From Aeromicrobium phoceense (GTDB taxonomy: Bacteria > Actinomycetota > Actinomycetes > Propionibacteriales > Nocardioidaceae): a stretch of DNA of 64,000 nucleotides. The notes below the pieces were generated by a model that saw only the letters and a list, made by a program, of their open reading frames with translations, did not search any database and was not told the DNA's origin. The stretch spans positions 868,001-932,000 of the forward strand of contig NZ_JACEOG010000001.1 in assembly GCF_013868155.1 (NCBI RefSeq). The letters run 5' to 3'. Positions within the stretch are counted from its first letter, which is position 1. The number at the start of each line of letters is the position of its first letter. A program made the position numbers and the translations under genes. This document shows, in pieces, positions 23,169-32,428 of the stretch.

Positions 23169-24125
23169 CTAGAGGGGCGGCGGCAGCTCGTCGGCCGGGA
23201 CGTGCCGGGCCGTCTGCGCCAGGACGATGCCGGCCAGCACCGCCAGGACGCCGATCACCTGCACCGCGTCGAGGGTCTCGGAGAACCACAGCCACCCCAC
23301 GATCACCGCGACGACGGGCTCCAGCATGGCCGTCACCGAGGCCTTCGAGCTGGACAGGTCGCGCAGCGAGGCGAGGTACAGGAAGAAGGGCAGCACCGTG
23401 CCGAGCAGCACGACCGACGCCATCGCGAGCCAGGCCGGCACGGTGAACTCCGCGAGCCGCCCGAGCATCGAGGCGTCGTTCGCCAGGGCGCTCGTGCCCT
23501 CCCAGCCGCCGAGGACGTTCATCACGATCGCGCCCACGCCGAACGACCAGACAACGGTGCGCAGGGCGGTCAGCGGCTCGGCCGCCGAGGACGTCAGCTC
23601 CTCGCCGAGCAGGAAGTAGGCGGCGAAGCAGACGGCCGCAGCGAGGGCCATCAGCACGCCGATCCCGTCGAGGCTCAGCCCGTCCCAGACCTGTCCCACG
23701 AGTGCGAGGCCCAGCAGTGCCAGCGCGATCGCGGGCCACACGCGCGGGTGCACGGGCTCGCGGCGAACGAACCTCACCCAGAGCACGACCAGCACCGGCG
23801 CGAGGTACTCCAGCAGCAGCGCGACGCCGATCGGCAGCCGCATGATCGCGATGTTGTAGGTCCACTGGACGAACGCGACGCCCACGACGCCGAGCGCGAG
23901 GACGAGCAGCAGGTCCCGTCCTCGTGGCCGGCGCAGCGCCGACCGGTCGAACGCGACCGCGATCAGGAAGAAGGTCAGGAACGCGAACGTGACGCGGATG
24001 GTCGTGTACGTCGCGGTCGGCAGGCCCGCCTCCATCGGGATCCGGGTGACCCCGGCGTTGATCCCGAAGAAGACCGCGGCGGTGACGACGAGCGCGTAGC
24101 CACGGCGCACGTGGGGCTGGGGCAC
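23169..24125 (-). CDS. EamA/DMT-family transporter
   Basis: 318 residues from GTG 24125, with ten hydrophobic helices in two five-helix EamA repeats. The second repeat ends SSSKASVTAMLEPVVAVIVGWLWFSETL, the family hallmark. It probably exports or takes up a small metabolite; the substrate is unknown. It is divergent from the hisC-like gene and ends 10 bp from the holin-like gene. No ATG is available near the N-terminus, so GTG is chosen. Confidence 0.8.
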   Translation of the reverse strand: MPQPHVRRGYALVVTAAVFFGINAGVTRIPMEAGLPTATYTTIRVTFAFLTFFLIAVAFDRSALRRPRGRDLLLVLALGVVGVAFVQWTYNIAIMRLPIGVALLLEYLAPVLVVLWVRFVRREPVHPRVWPAIALALLGLALVGQVWDGLSLDGIGVLMALAAAVCFAAYFLLGEELTSSAAEPLTALRTVVWSFGVGAIVMNVLGGWEGTSALANDASMLGRLAEFTVPAWLAMASVVLLGTVLPFFLYLASLRDLSSSKASVTAMLEPVVAVIVGWLWFSETLDAVQVIGVLAVLAGIVLAQTARHVPADELPPPL

Positions 24126-24176
24126 CGCACGATCATCGCACCGCCGGTCGTCAGGGGCCGGACGGCCCGGCGGTCG

Positions 24177-24182
24177 TACGCT
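24177..24182 (+). promoter_or_regulatory. Leaderless -10 box for the aminotransferase gene
   Basis: TACGCT ends 6 nt before ATG 24189. Confidence 0.5.
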
Positions 24183-24188
24183 CGAGCC

Positions 24189-25238
24189 ATGACCGACCCC
24201 CGTCCTCGACACGTGCTGGCCGCGATCCCCGCCTACCGGCCGGGCCGGCCCGCGCACGCCGAGAGCCACAAGCTCTCCAGCAACGAGAACCCGTTCGAGC
24301 CCCTGCCCGGGGTCGTGGAGCGCGCGGCCGCCGGGCTGCTGCGGATGAACCGGTACCCCGACCCGGGCGTCACCGCGCTGGGCGAGGCGCTGGCGAAGCG
24401 GACGGGCCTCACGACCGACCACTTCGCGTTCGGCACCGGCTCGGTCTCGGTGCTGTTCGGCCTGCTCGACGCGTGGTGCGGCCCCGGCGACGAGGTCGTC
24501 TACCCGTGGCGCTCGTTCGAGGCCTACCCGATCGCGGTGGACCTGCCCGGCGCGACCTCGGTGCGCGTGCCGCTGACGGCCGATCACCGGCACGACCTCC
24601 CGGCGATGGCCGACGCGATCACCGAACGCACGAAGGTCGTGCTCGTCTGCACGCCCAACAACCCCACCGGGCCGATCGTCACCGACGCCGAGTTCGAGGC
24701 GTTCATGGCGCGCGTCCCGTCGCGCGTGCTCGTGGTGGTGGACGAGGCCTACCTCGAGTTCGTCCGCGACCCCGAGGCGCTGTCGGGTGCCGCGGCGCTG
24801 GAGCGCCACCCGAACGTCGTGGTGCTGCGCACCTTCTCGAAGGCCTACGGTCTCGCGGGGCTGCGGATCGGCTACTCGATGGCGCACCCGGCGATCACCG
24901 AGGCGATCCGCAAGGCGCTGCCGCCGTTCGGCGTCACCGACGTCGCGCAGGCGGCCGCGCTGGCCTCCCTCGACGCCATCGACGCGCTGACCGAGCGGGT
25001 GGAGGCGATCGTCGCCGAGCGCACCCGCGTGTTCGACGCGCTGCGCGAGCAGGGCTGGGACGTCCCGGCGACCCACGCGAACTTCGTCTGGCTCCCGCTG
25101 GGCGACCGCTCCGCCGAGTTCGCCGACCACGCGCACCCGATCTCGGTGCGCCCCTTCCCCGAGGGCGTCCGCGTCACCATCGGCTCCCCGGAGATCAACG
25201 ACGCCTTCCTCGCCCGCGCGGCGGCGTTCCGGCGCTGA
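24189..25238 (+). CDS. HisC/Pat-type PLP aminotransferase (histidinol-phosphate or aromatic amino acid)
   Basis: 349 residues of class I/II aminotransferase fold. NENPFEPLPGV binds the substrate side, CTPNNPTG and VDEAYLEF hold the PLP-binding Asn and Asp, and the Schiff-base lysine is in FSKAYGLAGLRIGY near 220. Actinobacterial proteins of this type are annotated either as histidinol-phosphate aminotransferase or as aromatic aminotransferase (Pat). It stands alone, not in a his operon, which favours the aromatic or a broad role. Confidence 0.8.
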   Translation: MTDPRPRHVLAAIPAYRPGRPAHAESHKLSSNENPFEPLPGVVERAAAGLLRMNRYPDPGVTALGEALAKRTGLTTDHFAFGTGSVSVLFGLLDAWCGPGDEVVYPWRSFEAYPIAVDLPGATSVRVPLTADHRHDLPAMADAITERTKVVLVCTPNNPTGPIVTDAEFEAFMARVPSRVLVVVDEAYLEFVRDPEALSGAAALERHPNVVVLRTFSKAYGLAGLRIGYSMAHPAITEAIRKALPPFGVTDVAQAAALASLDAIDALTERVEAIVAERTRVFDALREQGWDVPATHANFVWLPLGDRSAEFADHAHPISVRPFPEGVRVTIGSPEINDAFLARAAAFRR

Positions 25239-25280
25239 GTGCGGCGCCGGACACTCCGGCCGCCTGATAGCCTCTGAACA

Positions 25281-25314
25281 GATGTGATGCCTGTCACATC
25301 GACGGCCCTACGCT
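25281..25314 (+). promoter_or_regulatory. CRP/GlxR-type operator overlapping the oxoacid dehydrogenase promoter
   Basis: TGTGA (25283-25287), six bases, TCACA (25294-25298) is a perfect match to the CRP/GlxR consensus TGTGA-N6-TCACA, with the flanking GA...TC also symmetric. TACGCT at 25309-25314 is a -10 candidate, placing the site centre near -30, so binding would probably repress. The ribosome site AAGGAGG is at 25365-25371. Confidence 0.65.
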
Positions 25315-25377
25315 CACCACCCCGAGCCGCGGCCGTGTCACTGGGGCGGTGATCCCGCCCCCGGCAAGGAGGCAGTC

Positions 25378-26412
25378 ATGGGCCTACCCATCTCCCAGAC
25401 CCTGGCGCCCGACGGCGAGCTCGTCGCGGCGCACGACTTCACCCCCGAGGAGCTGCGCGGGTTCCACCGAGACCTCGTGCTCGCCCGGCGCATCGACTCC
25501 GAGGCGTTCGCGCTGCAGCGGCACGGCGAGCTGGGCCTGTGGGCCCCGATGCTCGGCCAGGAGGCCGCCCAGATCGGCAGCGGACGCGCGCTGGCCCCGA
25601 ACGACTTCGTCTTCCCGTCCTACCGCGAGCACGCCGTCGCGTGGTGCCGCGGCCTCGACCCCGCCCTGCTGCTCAGCCTGTTCCGCGGCACGAGCCTCGG
25701 CGGCTGGGACCCCGCCAAGTACGGGTACGCGCTGCCCGCGATCATCATCGGCGCGCAGACCCTGCACGCGGTCGGCTACGGCATCGGCCTGACCCTGGAG
25801 GGCAAGGAGGACGCGGTCGTCACGTACTTCGGCGACGGCGCCACCAGTCAGGGCGACACGAACGAGGCGTTCGCGTGGGCCGCGTCCTACAACGCGCCGG
25901 TCGTCTTCTTCTGCCAGAACAACCACTACGCGATCAGCATCCCGCTCGAGCGCCAGACCCGGGTGCCGATCGCCCAGCGCGCCGCCGGCTTCGGGTTCCC
26001 GGGCGTCCGTGTGGACGGCAACGACGTGTTGGCCGTGCACCAGGTCACCAGCGAGGCGCTCGCGAAGGCGCGCTCGGGTGGCGGGCCCACCCTCATCGAG
26101 GCGATCACCTACCGGATGGGCGCGCACACGACGTCCGACGACCCCAGCCGCTACCGCGACCCGCACGAGGCCGACGAGTGGGCCGAGCGCGATCCGCTGC
26201 TGCGCCTGCGGATCCTGCTCGAGCGCACCGATCCGGGCTTCGCGGAGTTCGACGCCGAGGTCAAGGCCGAGGCCGACGAGCTCGGCGCCCACCTGCGCGA
26301 GGTCTGCGGCAACCTGCCCGATCCCGACCTCGCCGACCTGTTCGAGCACGTGTACGCCGACCTGCCACCGGAGCTGGTGGCCCAGCGCGAGGAGGTGCGG
26401 TCATGGAGCTGA
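25378..26412 (+). CDS. bkdA: Branched-chain 2-oxoacid (or pyruvate) dehydrogenase E1 alpha
   Basis: 344 residues. The thiamine-diphosphate motif runs from GDGATSQGDTNEAF (Gly152-Asp153-Gly154) to QNN (Asn181-Asn182). E1 decarboxylates the 2-oxoacid and reductively acetylates the E2 lipoyl group. Strong AAGGAGG site before the ATG. It overlaps the E1 beta gene by 10 bp and an E2 gene follows; no E3 is present, so lipoamide dehydrogenase must come from elsewhere. Branched-chain specificity is inferred from family resemblance and the nearby leucine cluster; a pyruvate role cannot be excluded. Confidence 0.83.
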   Translation: MGLPISQTLAPDGELVAAHDFTPEELRGFHRDLVLARRIDSEAFALQRHGELGLWAPMLGQEAAQIGSGRALAPNDFVFPSYREHAVAWCRGLDPALLLSLFRGTSLGGWDPAKYGYALPAIIIGAQTLHAVGYGIGLTLEGKEDAVVTYFGDGATSQGDTNEAFAWAASYNAPVVFFCQNNHYAISIPLERQTRVPIAQRAAGFGFPGVRVDGNDVLAVHQVTSEALAKARSGGGPTLIEAITYRMGAHTTSDDPSRYRDPHEADEWAERDPLLRLRILLERTDPGFAEFDAEVKAEADELGAHLREVCGNLPDPDLADLFEHVYADLPPELVAQREEVRSWS

Positions 26413-27362
26413 GCATCGGCAAGGCCCTCAACGCGGGCCTGCGAGCAGCCATGGACGACGACGCGAAGGTCGTCCTGATGGGAGAGGACATCGGCCGCCT
26501 CGGCGGCGTCTTCCGGGTCACCGACGGACTGCAGAAGGACTTCGGCGACCAGCGGGTCATGGACACGCCGCTGGCCGAGTCCGCCATCGTCGGCGCGGCG
26601 GTCGGCATGGCCTACCGCGGCTTCCGGCCGGTGGTCGAGATCCAGTTCGACGGGTTCGTCTACCCGGCCTACGACCAGATCGTGAACCAGGTGGCGCGGC
26701 TGCGCTTCCGCAGCAGCGGCTTCGTCAAGGTTCCGATGGTCATCCGCATCCCCTACGGCGGCGGCATCGGTGCAGTGGAGCACCACTCGGAGAGCCCCGA
26801 GGCGCAGTTCGTCATGACGCCTGGCCTCACGGTGGTGACGCCGTCGAACGCGCACGACGCGTTCTGGATGATGCGCCAGGCCATCGCGTCGGACGACCCG
26901 GTGATCTTCCTCGAGCCGAAGCAGCGCTACTGGGACACCAGCGAGGTGCGCGACGAGGCGGACCTGGGCCTGCACGAGAGCCGCGTCGCGCGGCAGGGGG
27001 ACGACGTGACGGTCGTCGGTTACGGCCCGGTCGTCAAGACGTGTCTCGCCGCGGCCGACGAGGCCGACGCGTCGCTGGAGGTCATCGACCTGCGCTCGCT
27101 GTCGCCGCTGGATCTCGGTCCGGTGATGGAGTCGGTCAAGCGCACCGGTCGTGTCGTGGTGGTGCACGAGGCGGCGCGGACCCTCGGCCTCGGTGCCGAG
27201 CTGGCCACGCGGATCACGCAGGAGTGCTTCTACTCGCTGGAGGCGCCGGTGCAGCGCGTCACGGGCTACGACATGCCCTACCCGCCGTGCCGCGTGGAGC
27301 ACGACCACCTGCCGAGCGTCGAGCGGATCCTCGACGCGGTCGACGTCACGGGGGAGTTCTGA
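26403..27362 (+). CDS. bkdB: 2-oxoacid dehydrogenase E1 beta
   Basis: 319 residues with MGEDIGRLGGVFRVT at the N-terminus, DTPLAESAIVGAAVGMA and the IEPKQRYW-like FLEPKQRYWD segment, typical of BCKDH/PDH beta chains that complete the alpha2beta2 active site. Starts 10 bp inside the alpha gene and ends in a TGATG overlap with E2. Confidence 0.85.
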   Translation: MELSIGKALNAGLRAAMDDDAKVVLMGEDIGRLGGVFRVTDGLQKDFGDQRVMDTPLAESAIVGAAVGMAYRGFRPVVEIQFDGFVYPAYDQIVNQVARLRFRSSGFVKVPMVIRIPYGGGIGAVEHHSESPEAQFVMTPGLTVVTPSNAHDAFWMMRQAIASDDPVIFLEPKQRYWDTSEVRDEADLGLHESRVARQGDDVTVVGYGPVVKTCLAAADEADASLEVIDLRSLSPLDLGPVMESVKRTGRVVVVHEAARTLGLGAELATRITQECFYSLEAPVQRVTGYDMPYPPCRVEHDHLPSVERILDAVDVTGEF

Positions 27363-28594
27363 TGAGCACGGTCACGAGCGGCGAGTTCCGCCTGCCCGAC
27401 GTCGGCGAGGGCCTCACCGAGGCCGAGATCGTCTCCTGGCACGTCAGCGTCGGTGACGAGATCGAGGTCAACGCACCTCTGGTCGACATCGAGACGGCCA
27501 AGTCGATCGTCGAGCTGCCCAGCCCGTTCGCGGGCCGCGTCGAGGAGCTGCTCGTCTCCGAGGGCGACACCGTCGCCGTGGGCACCCCGATCGTCCGGAT
27601 CGGGTCCGGCGACGCGTCGGCCTCGGCCCCGGCGGAGGTCGTCGACCGCGAGCCGGCCGCCGAGGTCCCGGAGAAGAAGCTCGAGGTGCTCGTCGGCTAC
27701 GGCCCCAGCACGGGCCGGCGTCGCACACGGAACCGAGCGGCCCCGGTCGACGCCGGCGCCGCCCGCGCCGCGGTCCGCGTGCTGGCGAAGCCGCCGGTGC
27801 GCAAGCTCGCCAAGGACCTCGGCATCGACCTCTCGAAGGTCCCGGCCAGCGGCGACGTGGTGACGCGCGCCGAGGTCGAGGCCTTCGCCCGCGGTCACGG
27901 CGCGGACGCCGTCACCGCGGCGCCGGTTTCGGGGGTGCGGCGGGCGACGGCCGAGGCGATGATCGCCTCGGTCGCCGTCCCGCAGGCCACGGAGTGGGTC
28001 ACGGTCGACGTCTCGGCCTCGGTCGACCTCGTCGAGCGGCTCAAGCGCGACCGGCGCTTCGAGGGCGTCCGGGTCACGACGACGCTGCTCACGGCACGGG
28101 CGATCTGCCTCGCGCTGCGGCGCACGCCCGACCTGCACGCCCGCTGGAACGAGTCGACGATCGAGCACCCGGCGTCCGTGGGCCTGGGCATCGCCGCCGC
28201 CACCGAGCGCGGCCTGGTCGTCCCGGTCGTGCGTGAGGCGGAGGGGCTGTCGCTGCCCGACCTGGGACGGGCGATCGACGACCTCGTGGCCACGGCGCGC
28301 GCCGGTCGCATCCAGCCCGACCAGATGTCCGGCGGCACCTTCACGCTGACGAACATCGGCGTGTTCGGGATCGACGGCGGGACGCCGATCCTGCCGCCCG
28401 GCCAGTCGGGGATCCTCGCGCTGGGCCAGGTCGCCCGGCGGCCGTGGGTCGTGGGCGACGAGGTCGTGCCGCGCTGGGTCACCACGCTGGCGGTCACGTT
28501 CGACCACCGCGTGGCCGACGGCGAGCAGGCGTCGAGGTTCCTCGCAGACGTCGCGGCGATCCTCGAGGACCCGGCGATGGCGCTGGCGTTCTGA
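27362..28594 (+). CDS. bkdC: 2-oxoacid dehydrogenase E2, dihydrolipoamide acyltransferase
   Basis: 410 residues: one lipoyl domain with acceptor Lys47 (IETAKSIVE), a linker, a peripheral subunit-binding domain (PPVRKLAKDLGIDLSKV, about 140-175), and the catalytic domain ending in FDHRVADGEQAS with His382 and Asp386. It transfers the acyl group from lipoyl to CoA. Third gene of the coupled E1a-E1b-E2 operon. Confidence 0.87.
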   Translation: MSTVTSGEFRLPDVGEGLTEAEIVSWHVSVGDEIEVNAPLVDIETAKSIVELPSPFAGRVEELLVSEGDTVAVGTPIVRIGSGDASASAPAEVVDREPAAEVPEKKLEVLVGYGPSTGRRRTRNRAAPVDAGAARAAVRVLAKPPVRKLAKDLGIDLSKVPASGDVVTRAEVEAFARGHGADAVTAAPVSGVRRATAEAMIASVAVPQATEWVTVDVSASVDLVERLKRDRRFEGVRVTTTLLTARAICLALRRTPDLHARWNESTIEHPASVGLGIAAATERGLVVPVVREAEGLSLPDLGRAIDDLVATARAGRIQPDQMSGGTFTLTNIGVFGIDGGTPILPPGQSGILALGQVARRPWVVGDEVVPRWVTTLAVTFDHRVADGEQASRFLADVAAILEDPAMALAF

Positions 28595-28596
28595 GA

Positions 28597-28660
28597 CGCT
28601 GGCGGTGACGTTCGCGGGGTCGACACGCCGTTTCATGCCCCCCGAACGTCACTGCCAGCG
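28597..28660 (+). terminator. Long hairpin terminator after the E2 gene
   Basis: An 18-bp stem (28597-28614 with 28643-28660) containing CGCTGGCGGTGACGTTCG, with a single G-T pair. The loop can extend by a GGGG/CCCC helix. It lies 3 bp after the operon stop and just before the MFS gene. Confidence 0.7.
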
Positions 28661-28681
28661 CTGCGGGGGCACACTGGATCG

Positions 28682-29953
28682 GTGAACGACCAGGGCCAGC
28701 AGTACCGCGGCGCCTGGACCGTCTGGATCGTCGGGCTGGCGGCCTACCTGCTGGCGGTCTTCCATCGTTCGTCCCTCGCGGTCGCGGGCCTGGTGGCCGG
28801 CGAGCGGTTCGACATCAGCGCCGCCCAGCTCTCCACGTTCGTGATGCTGCAGCTGCTGGTCTACGCCGGCATGCAGATCCCCGTCGGACTGGCGGTCGAC
28901 CGGTTCGGCCCGCGCGCGGTGATGCTCGCCGGCGCGGCGGTGCTCACGCTGTCGCAGGCCGGGTTCGCGTTCGCGGAGTCCTACGCCACCGCGCTGACCG
29001 CGCGCTTCTTCGTCGGCATGGGCGACGCGATGACGTTCGTGTGCCTCCTGCGTCTCGTCAACGCGTGGTTCTCGCCCGGTCGGATCCCGCAGATCACGTT
29101 GCTCACGGGGCCGATCGGCCAGCTCGGCGGGATCATCGCCGCGGTGCCCATGACGTGGGCCTTCAGCAACCTGGGCTGGACCAAGGCCTACCTGGTCGCC
29201 GCGGGGCTCGGCCTGATCGTGACGATCGCGGTGCTGCTGCTGGTGCGCGACGAACCGCACGCGCGCTCGGTCCGCGGGCCGGCCCTGTCGTGGACCCGCA
29301 TCCGCACTTCACTGGCCGCGTCCTGGGAGCACCCCGGCACGCGGCTCGGCTTCTGGATGCACTTCGTGACCCAGTTCAGCTCCACCGTCCTGGGCCTGCT
29401 GTGGGGGTATCCGTTCTTCGTCCGTGGGGAGCACACCTCCGAGGCCTTCGCGGGCACGCTGCTGACGCTGATGGTCGTCGCGGTCATGTTCGCCGGGCCC
29501 GTGCTCGGCCGGCTCATCGGCAACCATCCGTGGCACCGCTCCACGATCGTGCTGACGATCGTGTCCGCGATCGTGGTGGCCTGGACGGCCGTGCTGGCGT
29601 GGCCCGGTGACGCGCCGGGATGGCTGCTGGTGGTTCTGGTGATCGCCGTCGGGGTCGGCGGACCGGCCTCGATGATCGGGTTCGACCTCGTCCGCACGTC
29701 CAACCCGATCGACCGGCTCTCCACCGCGACGGGCATCGTCAACCAGGCGGGGTTCCTCGCCAGCCTCATCACGGTGATCGCGATCGGTGTGATCCTCGAC
29801 GCCACCGGCCAGAACTTCAAGGCCGCGATGAGCTTCCAGTACGTGCTGTGGGCCCTCGGCCTCGCCCAGGTGTGGCGCTACCGCGTGAAGACCCGCGCCC
29901 GCCTCGTGCGCGACGACCCCGACCGCTGGGCGCGCCACGCCGGCCTCGGCTGA
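28682..29953 (+). CDS. MFS transporter
   Basis: 423 residues from GTG 28682, twelve predicted membrane helices, with the loop 2-3 signature VDRFGPRAVMLAG characteristic of major facilitator permeases. The substrate cannot be told. It stands alone between a terminator and a convergent SDR gene. Confidence 0.8.
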   Translation: MNDQGQQYRGAWTVWIVGLAAYLLAVFHRSSLAVAGLVAGERFDISAAQLSTFVMLQLLVYAGMQIPVGLAVDRFGPRAVMLAGAAVLTLSQAGFAFAESYATALTARFFVGMGDAMTFVCLLRLVNAWFSPGRIPQITLLTGPIGQLGGIIAAVPMTWAFSNLGWTKAYLVAAGLGLIVTIAVLLLVRDEPHARSVRGPALSWTRIRTSLAASWEHPGTRLGFWMHFVTQFSSTVLGLLWGYPFFVRGEHTSEAFAGTLLTLMVVAVMFAGPVLGRLIGNHPWHRSTIVLTIVSAIVVAWTAVLAWPGDAPGWLLVVLVIAVGVGGPASMIGFDLVRTSNPIDRLSTATGIVNQAGFLASLITVIAIGVILDATGQNFKAAMSFQYVLWALGLAQVWRYRVKTRARLVRDDPDRWARHAGLG

Positions 29954-29971
29954 TCTCGGCAGGGACGGTCG

Positions 29972-30859
29972 TCAGGAGACGTCGAAGACCACGCCGGTGG
30001 CGGTCTCGCTGGCGGCCCAGACCTCGGCCGCGAGGCGCGGGTCGCGCGCCGCGGAGGTCATGCCGACCTTGGTCGGCCGCCCGCGGGTCTGGCGCAGGCC
30101 GGCCGGCCCGATGTACTCGCCGCCGGAAAGGGTGAGGTCCGAGGCGGCCCGCAACGTGGGCCACGCCCCTGCGTGAGCGGGCTGGCTGAACGCGCCGCCG
30201 AGGAAGTGCAGGGCACCGCTCGAGCGAGTCAGGTTCGTCGCGCTGAGTCCCGGGTGCGCCGCCACGGAGACCAGGCCGAGTCCGGCCGTCTTGGCGCGCC
30301 GGTCGAGCTCCTTCATGAAGAGCAGGTTGGCCAGCTTCGACTCCGCGTAGGAGCGCCAGCGCCTGTACCGCCGCGGGTCCCCGTTCGGATCGAGGGACCT
30401 CAGGTCGATCCCCTTCGTCATCGAGTGCGCGAGGGAGGAGACCGTGACGACACGCGTGGCGCCCTCGCGCAGGAGCGGCCAGAGCGTGGCCGTCCAGGCG
30501 AAGTGGCCGAGGTGGTTCGTCGCGATCTGCAGCTCGAAGCCGTCCATCGTGCGGGTGAACGGCGGCACCATCACACCGGCGTTGTTGATCACGATGTCGA
30601 AGCGCTCGCCCGCGTCGACGACGCCTTGGGCCGCGGCGATCGTGCCGGGCAGGTCGGCCAGGTCGAGCGTGATCACGTCGACGTCGCCGAGGTCGGCCAC
30701 GGTGTCCGCCGCCTTGCGCTCGTCGCGTGCGGTGATGACCACTTCCGCCCCGTGCCGCAGCAGCACGCGCGCGGTCTCGGTGCCGATGCCGCTCGTGGCG
30801 CCCGTGACGAGGGCGCGCTTTCCGGTCAGGTCGCCGATGGCCGACGTCTCCCAGCCCAT
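29972..30859 (-). CDS. Short-chain dehydrogenase/reductase, retinol-dehydrogenase-like
   Basis: 295 residues from ATG 30859, supported by GGAGG just upstream; a longer frame to 30913 has no ribosome site. Rossmann NAD(P) loop VTGATSGIGTET, NNAG (near 92), catalytic Ser in VSSLAHS and YAESKLAN (Tyr-x3-Lys). The overall pattern, with HPGLSATNL after the active site, is that of RDH/WWOX-type oxidoreductases. Substrate unknown, probably a lipid or aldehyde. Confidence 0.85.
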   Translation of the reverse strand: MGWETSAIGDLTGKRALVTGATSGIGTETARVLLRHGAEVVITARDERKAADTVADLGDVDVITLDLADLPGTIAAAQGVVDAGERFDIVINNAGVMVPPFTRTMDGFELQIATNHLGHFAWTATLWPLLREGATRVVTVSSLAHSMTKGIDLRSLDPNGDPRRYRRWRSYAESKLANLLFMKELDRRAKTAGLGLVSVAAHPGLSATNLTRSSGALHFLGGAFSQPAHAGAWPTLRAASDLTLSGGEYIGPAGLRQTRGRPTKVGMTSAARDPRLAAEVWAASETATGVVFDVS

Positions 30860-30872
30860 GTGTCCTCCGATC

Positions 30873-31661
30873 TCAGCGGGGCAGCACCGCGAACCACGGC
30901 ACCGACCAACCACCGAGCCTGAACCTACCGGCGGCGAACGCGTCGCGCCCGACGCGAACCATCCGGCCGGCGCTCGGCTCGAAGAGCTCGAGCTGCTCCC
31001 CGCTGGTCCGCACGGCGAGTACGACGTGGGCCGGGCGCACCTCGTCGCCGACGTAGAGCGGCACGGTGTGACCCGCCTGCACGGCCGCCAGCACGAGGTC
31101 GAACTCGCCGGCGAGGTCGTCGGGGTCGAGCGTGCGCGCCTCGTACTCGTGACCCGGCAAGCCCGATCCGCCGGCTCCTGTCATCTGCCGGGCGGCGCCC
31201 CACGGCGAGGTCCCGACGACTCGCAACCACGGCCACTGCAGGTCGCCGTCGTGGTCGCGCAGGCCCGTCACGCGCCGGTGCATCCTGACGACCTCGGCCT
31301 TCCACCGCTCGGCGAAGCTGGTCGAGTCCGAGGAGTCGGCCGCGGCGTCATAGCCGGTGGTCAGCCACAGCGCGTAGGGGTCGTCGTGGAGCATCCGAGA
31401 GACCGCCAGCGAGGCCGCACCGCACGAGGTGTCGTCCGGCTGGCGGAAGTCGCGAGGGTGGGACGTCGGATCGAGCACTCGACGCTCGGCCGGTGACATC
31501 GCGCCGGTCCGGGCCTCGAGCCGCAGGGCGACCTCCGTCGGAACGGTTGCGGCCACCGCGGCGGTGAACGTGCGCGGACCGGTCCGCCGCTGAAGCCGGG
31601 CGAGACCACGTCGTGCCAGGCGGACGAGCCGCACGACGGGGACTGCCGGCCCGGGGCGCAT
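30873..31661 (-). CDS. Putative C39-like cysteine peptidase, uncharacterised
   Basis: 262 residues, no clear signal peptide, basic N-terminus. DDTSCGAASL (Cys80) and RPAHVVLAV (His212) followed by ELFEPSAG (Glu228) resemble the Cys-His-acid layout of the papain-like C39 fold. Here the third residue would be Glu rather than Asp, so activity is uncertain. ATG 31661 shares a base with the stop of the MDMPI-type gene (TGATG). Last gene of a minus-strand operon that begins at 32930. Confidence 0.55.
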   Translation of the reverse strand: MRPGPAVPVVRLVRLARRGLARLQRRTGPRTFTAAVAATVPTEVALRLEARTGAMSPAERRVLDPTSHPRDFRQPDDTSCGAASLAVSRMLHDDPYALWLTTGYDAAADSSDSTSFAERWKAEVVRMHRRVTGLRDHDGDLQWPWLRVVGTSPWGAARQMTGAGGSGLPGHEYEARTLDPDDLAGEFDLVLAAVQAGHTVPLYVGDEVRPAHVVLAVRTSGEQLELFEPSAGRMVRVGRDAFAAGRFRLGGWSVPWFAVLPR

Positions 31662-32428
31662 CAGGTGGTGACGGCCATGGCGCGCAGCACGCGCTCGGCC
31701 AGCTCCCGGTCTCCCTCGATCTCGACCTCGACATCGTCGGGGGTGCGTCGCCCGGCGCCGAGGATCGTGAACGCGGCGGTGTCCATGCGGACGGTGGCGG
31801 TCGGGTCGGCCTCGGTGGGGCGGGCGCGGCCGTCGTCGCCGACCCCGATCGTGCTGTCGAGCGGGACCGGTCCGGTGACGACCCAGCGCACGACGGTGCC
31901 AGCCGGCGCCTTGACCTTGCGCCCCAGCACGTAGGGCAGGGCCGCCGCGAAGGTGGCGGTGGTGACGTGCGCGCCGAGCGCGTCGAGCCCGCCGGGCAGC
32001 CCGGTGGCGCGACGGATGTCCTGCTCGTGCGACCAGAGATCGATAACCCGGTTCCGCAGTCCGACCTCCCAGGTCCACTCGACCCCGGCGGGCGTGTTCA
32101 CGGCGGGCGCCTGCGGGTCGGGCAGGTCGGCGAGGGTCTCGGCGCGGCGGGCGACCAGGTCGGCGAGATCGGCGCGCAGCTGGTCGACCGGCACGCCGCG
32201 CAGCGCCGCGACGCCGGCATTCGTGTACTCGGCCGGGACGGCGCCGCCGCCGACGGGCTCCGGCTCGCCCTCGACCATGACGCGCTCGAGGTGCACGAGG
32301 TGCGCGAGGACGTCGCGAGCCGTCCAGCCGGGCAGGTCGGTGGGCACCTCCCAGTCGTCGGGCTCGAGGGCGAGGACGGCGTCGGCCGACTCGCGCCACG
32401 CGTCGATGTAGAGCTTCAGGTCAGTCAT
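31661..32428 (-). CDS. Maleylpyruvate isomerase family mycothiol-dependent enzyme
   Basis: 255 residues. The N-terminal DinB-like helix bundle has LPGWTARDVLAHLVHLERVM and LWSHEQDIRRATGLPG, giving the His and His-x3-Asp metal ligands of this family. A sterol-carrier-like C-terminal half follows. These proteins use mycothiol in isomerase or transferase reactions; the actual substrate is unknown. ATG 32428 overlaps the preceding membrane-protein gene by 8 bp. Confidence 0.75.
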   Translation of the reverse strand: MTDLKLYIDAWRESADAVLALEPDDWEVPTDLPGWTARDVLAHLVHLERVMVEGEPEPVGGGAVPAEYTNAGVAALRGVPVDQLRADLADLVARRAETLADLPDPQAPAVNTPAGVEWTWEVGLRNRVIDLWSHEQDIRRATGLPGGLDALGAHVTTATFAAALPYVLGRKVKAPAGTVVRWVVTGPVPLDSTIGVGDDGRARPTEADPTATVRMDTAAFTILGAGRRTPDDVEVEIEGDRELAERVLRAMAVTT

